Of a stretch of 64,000 nucleotides of DNA, positions 59,155 through 64,000 are shown in pieces (position 1 is the first letter of the stretch; each line of letters begins with the position of its first letter). The notes under the pieces are model-generated. The model was not told where the DNA came from and did no database searches. It was given only the letters and a program-made list of their open reading frames with translations. The translations under genes and the position numbers were made by a program. The stretch is from Albugo candida (taxonomy: Eukaryota > Oomycota > Peronosporomycetes > Albuginales > Albuginaceae), in NCBI GenBank assembly GCA_905220665.1, contig CAJNAR010000180.1:186001-250000 (forward strand), read 5' to 3'.

Positions 59155-60290
59155 CCATTTGATCTATTATGAACAAAGTACTTTCTTGGGTGCAGGATGC
59201 ATGCTAACAAGCTTTCTGCTTCTCGTACCCGGGTCCTTTTTTGCTTGGAATCGCATTCCCAGGGCTACAGTCGGGAATATTGGAACCTACCTGCCTTGCG
59301 ATGGCTTCCTTCAATCACAGTCGAAAACACCTCACATATTGGACACGCGGTACGAGACTTGCTGGTGTGGTTGGATACCTCTGTTTTTTTTTAATGAGTC
59401 TGGGAGAAGCCTTTATCACAACGCTCCTACTTGCTTGCATCTTACCTTTTTTGTACTACGTGATCTTATTCGTGATACTCGATAGGTCCAAGCTCCCTAT
59501 TCAGCCTGCAATATGTCGAGCTGCTGGAACCATTTACGAATGGGCGAGAGAAAGTAACGCTAAGCGGGCTGCAGTGCTTGTATATTTCTCACAATACACT
59601 ATGCAAAGCGGTATGTGATCTTCTAACAGTTTTTCGATTCTCATTGCCCGAACGAAATTCTACTCGACTGCGGGGCTAGCGTTTCCATTTGGTGTTCTCC
59701 TTGCTCGATCAACGAGAGGATTCTGTCAAGCGTCAATGTCCATCCTATTCGTGTTTGCGTTTTCGCAAGTCCATTCGCTTGTATTGTTCACATCCGTCGC
59801 TATTTGGTACAAGTGTTCCCTGCTTTATTTCACCTTTATGATCGGCACTCTGGATGATGGTGTCTATGTGAAAAAATATACGCTTCTTGCCAGCCAAGAC
59901 AACTCATATTGGATGGAATTCGCTTTGAGTGCGACGTCAATAGGGAATTACTTTGACGTCATCCTTGCCAATTTCGTGGGCTTCTTTGTTCAAAAGGTCT
60001 GTTAGCTGTCAATGGACTTCCTGGCCATAGTAGGAGTTTTTGGTAGTAAATGTGATGAATGCCCTGGAGCTGCATTTCCTTATAAATGTTATTCGCTGTT
60101 TAAAGTTTTCTATTGGTCGTTCATAAGAAGCACTTTGATTACCGTCCACAAGCCCAAGAACTCAAGCCTAAATCGTAGTCGAGAAACACGATACATCCTG
60201 CAGATCAACGAGGATGATCTTGCCACTCTCACTGAAACAAGGAGAGGAGCTTATTCGCGCACTATCATCATTCTCAGCGCCTAATTGAAA
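59155..60290 (+). pseudogene. Multi-pass membrane-protein fragments, unidentified
   Basis: Frames 59241-59618 (VVGYLCFFLMSLGEAFIT and LACILPFLYYVILFVIL), 59736-60005 (MSILFVFAFSQVHSLVLF and NSYWMEFALSATSIGNYF) and 60012-60284 (NEDDLATLTETRRGAYS) follow one another in sense with copy B. At least three strongly hydrophobic segments are visible. This may be the downstream continuation of the gene in copy B, whose counterpart in copy A is lost after 8.3 kb, or a separate gene. No transporter signature is recognised. Frame changes between the pieces indicate decay. Confidence 0.4.
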
Positions 60291-61210
60291 CAAATGAGAG
60301 AGAGGACACTGTAATATAAAAAGCATGTCCCATTCCACATGCGAGTTTAAAATGTTTTTGGTTACCGGCAAAGAAAACATGCGGCATTTCATCGGTCTTA
60401 AAGTACTCTTCGTCAGTAACTGGAAATCACGAAAGCATATCTGAAGCTGGTGGAGCGATGTGGCTCCACAATAGAAAGCAATCCAGGCAATTGTGTGCAT
60501 TGTTTTCGGTGAATCGATTCATGTTGGAGGTACCCGGATCTTGTGGCCTGCTTCCCGAGCTTTGTCTAATGCTTTCTAAAGGTTGGTCATCATGTCCCAG
60601 AAAGCAAATATTGCGTACTTCTGCGCGCTTCCTTCCTCGTGTCAGCTGACACAGCGGAAGATGGTCTCACATTCCACCAAGCCCTGATTGTGCATTACGA
60701 AGATATAACGTCTCATTCTGATGGCAGCTCGAATAGCTTCCGTTTGTTCGTGTAATTTTGATTTTAAGCGTTCATATCGACTGCATATTTTGACATGTAA
60801 GTTGAGGCAATATCAAAGCAATCGCTCTGGTCGTATTTTCTATATCCAGGGGCACCATCACGAGTCAATTGTAGTCGGAGAGCATCCACTGATTCCCGCG
60901 TATAGATTCCTTTTTTACCTCCTGCAAGATTAATCACAATGAGAGGCGTTCGAGAATGATCTTGTAAGAATCTGAGATAAAGTATTGCTCAGCTGCTGAC
61001 CACATCTCTTCTCTCGCTTTCGAAAGCCTCGACTATGTCGATAAGCTCTCCAATCTGATTCAATACAAGATACGTCCATACCTTCATAATCGGTGCCGTA
61101 TACGGGTACATAGGGCCATTCCATAAACGCTCACGTATGGCTTTGACGCATTCTCGGTTAAAATGTTCCTTTGATGCAACCAGAAATAAAGTATCAATTC
61201 TTTGTCGCAA
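60170..61210 (-). pseudogene. Gamma-tubulin complex protein (GCP)-like relic
   Basis: Reading on the minus strand from 61210: KAIRERLWNGPMYPYTAPI, VWTYLVLNQIGELIDIV, then (one frame change) EMWSAAEQYFISDSYKI and LERLSLLILQEVKK, and further DIASTYMSKYAVDM, then (frame change) KSKLHEQTEAIRAAIRM and RRYIFVMHNQGLVE. This order resembles GCP proteins: a PY..ML..W...G...D.Y.EF block, a W...Y...IPSF block, then an A..AS..LL block followed by RL.S.K.YF.L.QGDF. GCPs bind gamma-tubulin to nucleate microtubules. The minus frame 60500-60168 does not obviously fit and may be a neighbour. The similarity is by eye and modest. Several frameshifts and stops. Confidence 0.4.
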
Positions 61211-61498
61211 TATGGAATCATCAGGCCGTTTACTTCTTCCTGCAGGATTTTGTATCGATTCTATTGTCAGAAATCGTCAGAATGGTTCGACTGGGACAGA
61301 TATACAAAATACTTCCTAAAGATCGAAATGATAAAGCTTGTTGTCGATCTTGTTTCATACAAGAGCGTCATGGAATCCGTAAAGATCCTAAAGAGCAAAT
61401 ATCAGTACGATGGATACGACATTAATGGAGCAACCTTGAGCGAACAGAGAATCAGATTTTACCTAAGTGAGCTTGATGAGATACAAAGGCGTCTGTGA
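61202..61498 (+). CDS. Hypothetical open frame, 98 codons
   Basis: The C-terminal half is well-behaved helical protein (FLKIEMIKLVVDLVSYKS, RIRFYLSELDEIQRRL) ending at a TGA. It only touches the end of the minus-strand GCP-like relic. Upstream the plus strand shows further protein-like residues in another frame (61171-61300), so it too may be a frameshifted relic. No family recognised. Confidence 0.3.
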   Translation: MSQYGIIRPFTSSCRILYRFYCQKSSEWFDWDRYTKYFLKIEMIKLVVDLVSYKSVMESVKILKSKYQYDGYDINGATLSEQRIRFYLSELDEIQRRL

Positions 61499-61499
61499 G

Positions 61500-62505
61500 T
61501 CACATGGGCGTCTAAAGGCATCTTGAATTATCGAATCAATACTTCTACCAGTCGTTGAAATTCTAGCGTTCGATCCATTGTATCATGGATGAACAACGCT
61601 GCACCTGATGGTTTATTGGCATGTATCCAAATTCCACACACGTTTACTGGTGAAAATGAGCATTTAAAGGAAGAACGACATTGCCTGTCGTGATACTTTC
61701 GAAAAGGGTATTATGTCGCATACTGTCTCGCTTTTGCGTAATTTGTGCATGCCTTCTTAGAGACTCATTTGAAGAGCATTGCTCAGCACACTGTGCCTTT
61801 TGTTGGAATGGATACGTTGCATCATCGTCCTCATTCGTGTCACAGATCTGTAATCGATGCGATCCATTTTTGAGTGCTGATAATTCTTATATCGTAAAGA
61901 TATGGCAGCGTTTCAGGAATGGTACAAGTAATTAGAGCGACCTTATAGATGTTCGCTGATCAAGCTTTTTATTCCACTTAAAAAGTGAATCGAAAACACA
62001 AGAAGAGTCAGAAGAAGCAGGTCGAGATAGCTTTGTATTGGTCATGTATTGTTACTAGAACGATACAATCAAGAGAGGCTATAGTAAACCTGCTTTATTA
62101 GGAAACATTCTTATGATATGTGCTAATCACATGAGCATTGCACAAATGGCAGCAAACTGACCGCTATAAATCAGCATAAAATCAATATCAAAGACTGTTT
62201 CTCGTATCATCGCATCGAGTGACGATAAGGCTCACTTTTTGCTGGATGCGTGATCCGTCATTTCGCACCATTCCCGCTTTCTAGCAGACGTTTTGCCCCA
62301 ACTTCATCTTTATCTGCCACCACGAAAAGTGCCTATTTTCAATTTGATGTCAATTAATCTCATTGCTGATGCGTTCACTAAGCGAGTGATAGATGAGCCA
62401 GGCGCTTTTCAAAACCTGCGCTGCGGTTGATCCTTTCGAAAGCCTAGCCTAGCATGTCTTTTTGACGTCAAAATTATCAGGTCCGGAGTAATGCATGCCT
62501 TTGAC
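61500..62505. other. No supported gene
   Basis: The plus frame 61681-61935 (84 codons, cysteine-rich: CRILSRFCVICACLL) has no clear domain. The remainder is featureless. Confidence 0.3.
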
Positions 62506-62510
62506 TCAAA

Positions 62511-62878
62511 GACGTCTCCTTGATATGTGGATTGTCGACTTTTTCTTTTTGACGATCTTCACGCTCAAACTCGTCATCTTCGCAAGTTGAGGCATCGCTG
62601 CATTTTCCTTTTATGTAATTCTGAGCGATGTAATCGTCACTATCACCTTTGTCGTTATCTGCTGCTTGTTCTATCGTGTTTTGGTTCTTTGCGTGAGCAG
62701 ATTTCTCAATTTCGATGTGCGGCTTCCTGAGTATCTACTGTACAGCAGCTATGCCTATTTAGAACCTTTAGAGTGGGTAGAGATACTAACGCTTTTTCCT
62801 GCTTTAATTTTCACAGTGTTTCCTAGGGAAACAGTTCAGCTATTGGCTCCACTTTGTTGTTCATCCGAGGATCCATAA
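62511..62878 (+). pseudogene. Small membrane-protein relic
   Basis: One plus frame runs from about 62511 to the TAA at 62876 with a single TGA near 62589. It contains WIVDFFFLTIFTLKLVIF, then AAFSFYVILSDVIVTITF, FVVICCLFYRVLVLCVSR and VEILTLFPALIFTVF, so at least three hydrophobic segments. It may be a fragment of a multi-pass membrane protein. No family recognised. Confidence 0.35.
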
Positions 62879-62879
62879 G

Positions 62880-63295
62880 TTATCAATGCATTTTTTTAAA
62901 AGCTTCAGCACGCAATACCTAGAGCTCGTATATGTATCCACATAACAAAATGGGAAATATAGTTTACTTCTTATCCAGATTCCTGTTCTGATATCTCCTT
63001 AGTCGAGTTCAAAAACGAGCACCAAATGGGGGCAACTGCTCAATTGAAAACCTGATCTGCATATTACACGCTATCGTTCTCTGGTGAACAAGATAACGCC
63101 ATTGTGATAATTTTGAGCGATAAATTTTGTACTCTTTCGTTCTCTCAATTTTCGGTAATCAAACTCCATCCCGTTCTTCGAGCTTTCATCAAATAACTTC
63201 ATCAGTCTCAATGATAGCTATTACACTATAATGGGATAGAGGGTATACAAATGATTTAATAGCCAGAATACGCGAGAGAAATTACTTTCACTTGA
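62880..63295. other. No supported gene
   Basis: Dense stops on both strands. It probably holds the unrecognisable upstream part of the MutS relic that follows. Confidence 0.35.
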
Positions 63296-63299
63296 TAGA

Positions 63300-64000
63300 A
63301 TAGAACAGTATTTTGCTCGCAATGATGAAGTGATACAGAGTCGTCATGTAGCTCAAAAGATGAGCGAAGCCGTAGTGGATGTTTTTGATTAGTTTACAAC
63401 GCGTCAGAGCAAATTAGTTGGAAAGGTCAAGAAAGTATATTTATCAGCAGACTATCAGTCAGAATTACTCCGAGACGGTTACACATCTTGCACAATGCGC
63501 TTGGATTATGCATGCGTTTAGGTGTGTACGTTCGATAGTTTGTACCATGGCTTTTCCGAGGTGTGATGTACTTGTCACCAAATGATTCTTTTTACTTTTT
63601 CCAAAACCATCGCAGTGTTGCCGGTGCTATCTCCCAGCGTGGTTCTAGACTCATCAAACGAATGCACTACCATGATGTAGTCGAATAGAAGGTGCAGGAT
63701 ATTTTAGTTGGTCCTTGAGTTTTTGAATTCGATGAGACAGCAACCGTATTCAAGCAGCATACGTAGCGTTCCCTTGTGATTTTTCACGAACTCGGTGCGG
63801 GGCGTTCACATTTGATTGGTCTGCTATCGCTTTCTCGATTGTGCATTATCTTCGTCGTCGTGTGGGATTTCGTGTCATGTTTGCGACACATTGACATTTT
63901 CTGGTTGGAGAATATTAGAGCTATCCATATGTTGCCTTGAGTCGTATTGCGTTTGTAAACGACCCAAAGAAAGTACACAAAGTGGGTGTTCTGACAGACA
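63300..64000 (+). pseudogene. MSH6: MutS homologue (MSH6-like) pseudogene, cut by window end
   Basis: MutS homologues recognise DNA mismatches; their C-terminal ABC-type ATPase is strongly conserved. On the plus strand, 63725-63757 reads EFDETATVFKQ, then a TAG (63763) and RSLVIFHELG, the position of the signature and Walker B (LVILDELGRGT in the family), here with His in place of the catalytic Asp. After a one-base frame change, 63823 onward reads AIAFSIVHYLRRRVGF and RVMFATH followed by a TGA, HFLVGEY, a TAG and SYPYVALSRIAFVNDPKK, matching the FATHYH region and the segment after it in MSH6. The P-loop region (about 63570-63600) is unrecognisable apart from PN. Upstream, 63320-63510 reads AQKMSEAVVDVFD, likely the lever/clamp part. 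Clearly a pseudogene; the choice of MSH6 among paralogues is tentative. Confidence 0.7.

Noticed and set aside
59159..59485. 108-codon plus frame with hydrophobic stretches
   Set aside because: It lies in a different frame from 59241-59618, which has cleaner membrane segments over the same bases; only one can be the ancestral frame.
63784..63978. 64-codon minus-strand frame near the right end
   Set aside because: It is the antisense of the MutS relic, which has conserved motifs on the plus strand.
1..64000. tRNA or rRNA genes
   Set aside because: I looked for GTTCGA-type B-box sequences; the few GTTCGAAT occurrences (about 6731, 8073 and 41355) lack a matching A box and acceptor stem.
1..64000. 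Prokaryotic operon structure
   Set aside because: There are no long open frames, no ribosome-binding-site pattern and no tightly packed genes; introns and a copia element argue for a eukaryote.

Overview
This window looks like nuclear DNA of a eukaryotic microbe. The evidence is a Ty1/copia retrotransposon, GT...AG introns of about 45-70 nt, minisatellite arrays, and relics of eukaryote-type genes: RRP4 of the exosome, an MCM helicase, a MutS homologue and probably a gamma-tubulin complex protein. An oomycete or other stramenopile would fit, but that is a guess. The outstanding property is decay. No open frame exceeds 191 codons in 64 kb, yet many stretches carry protein-like sequence broken by stops and frameshifts. 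I read the window as a gene graveyard of old duplicates with one old mobile element inserted.

Layout. 0.7-3.1 kb: a large unidentified beta-rich pseudogene. 3.8-4.4 kb: a segment repeated at 16.9-17.75 kb. 5.1-5.8 kb: coiled-coil relic. 6.2-8.5 kb: copy A of an unidentified pseudogene whose copy B lies at 52.1-59.1 kb. 11.2-16 kb and 29.8-35.9 kb: two arms of a large, diverged inverted duplication. Each arm carries a minisatellite, a coiled-coil pseudogene and a coiled-coil gene with a KKRK nuclear-localisation-like motif. Between the arms lie an unidentified plus-strand pseudogene (18.3-19.9 kb), a membrane-protein relic (22.8-23.5 kb), a minus-strand frame with few stops (23.6-24.5 kb) and a local inverted repeat (27.0-27.8 kb). 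The right arm also holds two further tandem arrays (34.2-35.3 kb).

36-52 kb: mostly broken genes, including an MCM5-like C-terminus on the minus strand (39.4-39.9 kb), an unidentified minus-strand relic (40.7-41.9 kb), a coiled-coil relic (43.5-45.3 kb), an RRP4 pseudogene (46.5-47.3 kb), the longest open frame (47.6-48.2 kb) and a thioredoxin-fold-like fragment (49.3-49.7 kb).

52.86-57.46 kb: a copia element, complete end to end but dead, with 123-bp LTRs about 18% diverged by hand count and a TTTCT target duplication. It splits pseudogene copy B, and copy A at 6.77 kb shows the unoccupied site. Beyond it lie membrane-protein fragments (59-60 kb), a gamma-tubulin-complex-like relic on the minus strand (60.2-61.2 kb), a small membrane relic (62.5-62.9 kb) and the decayed ATPase end of a MutS homologue running off the window. 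The parts do not form a working pathway; the shared theme is duplication followed by decay. All identifications come from reading translations by eye; no database search was possible.
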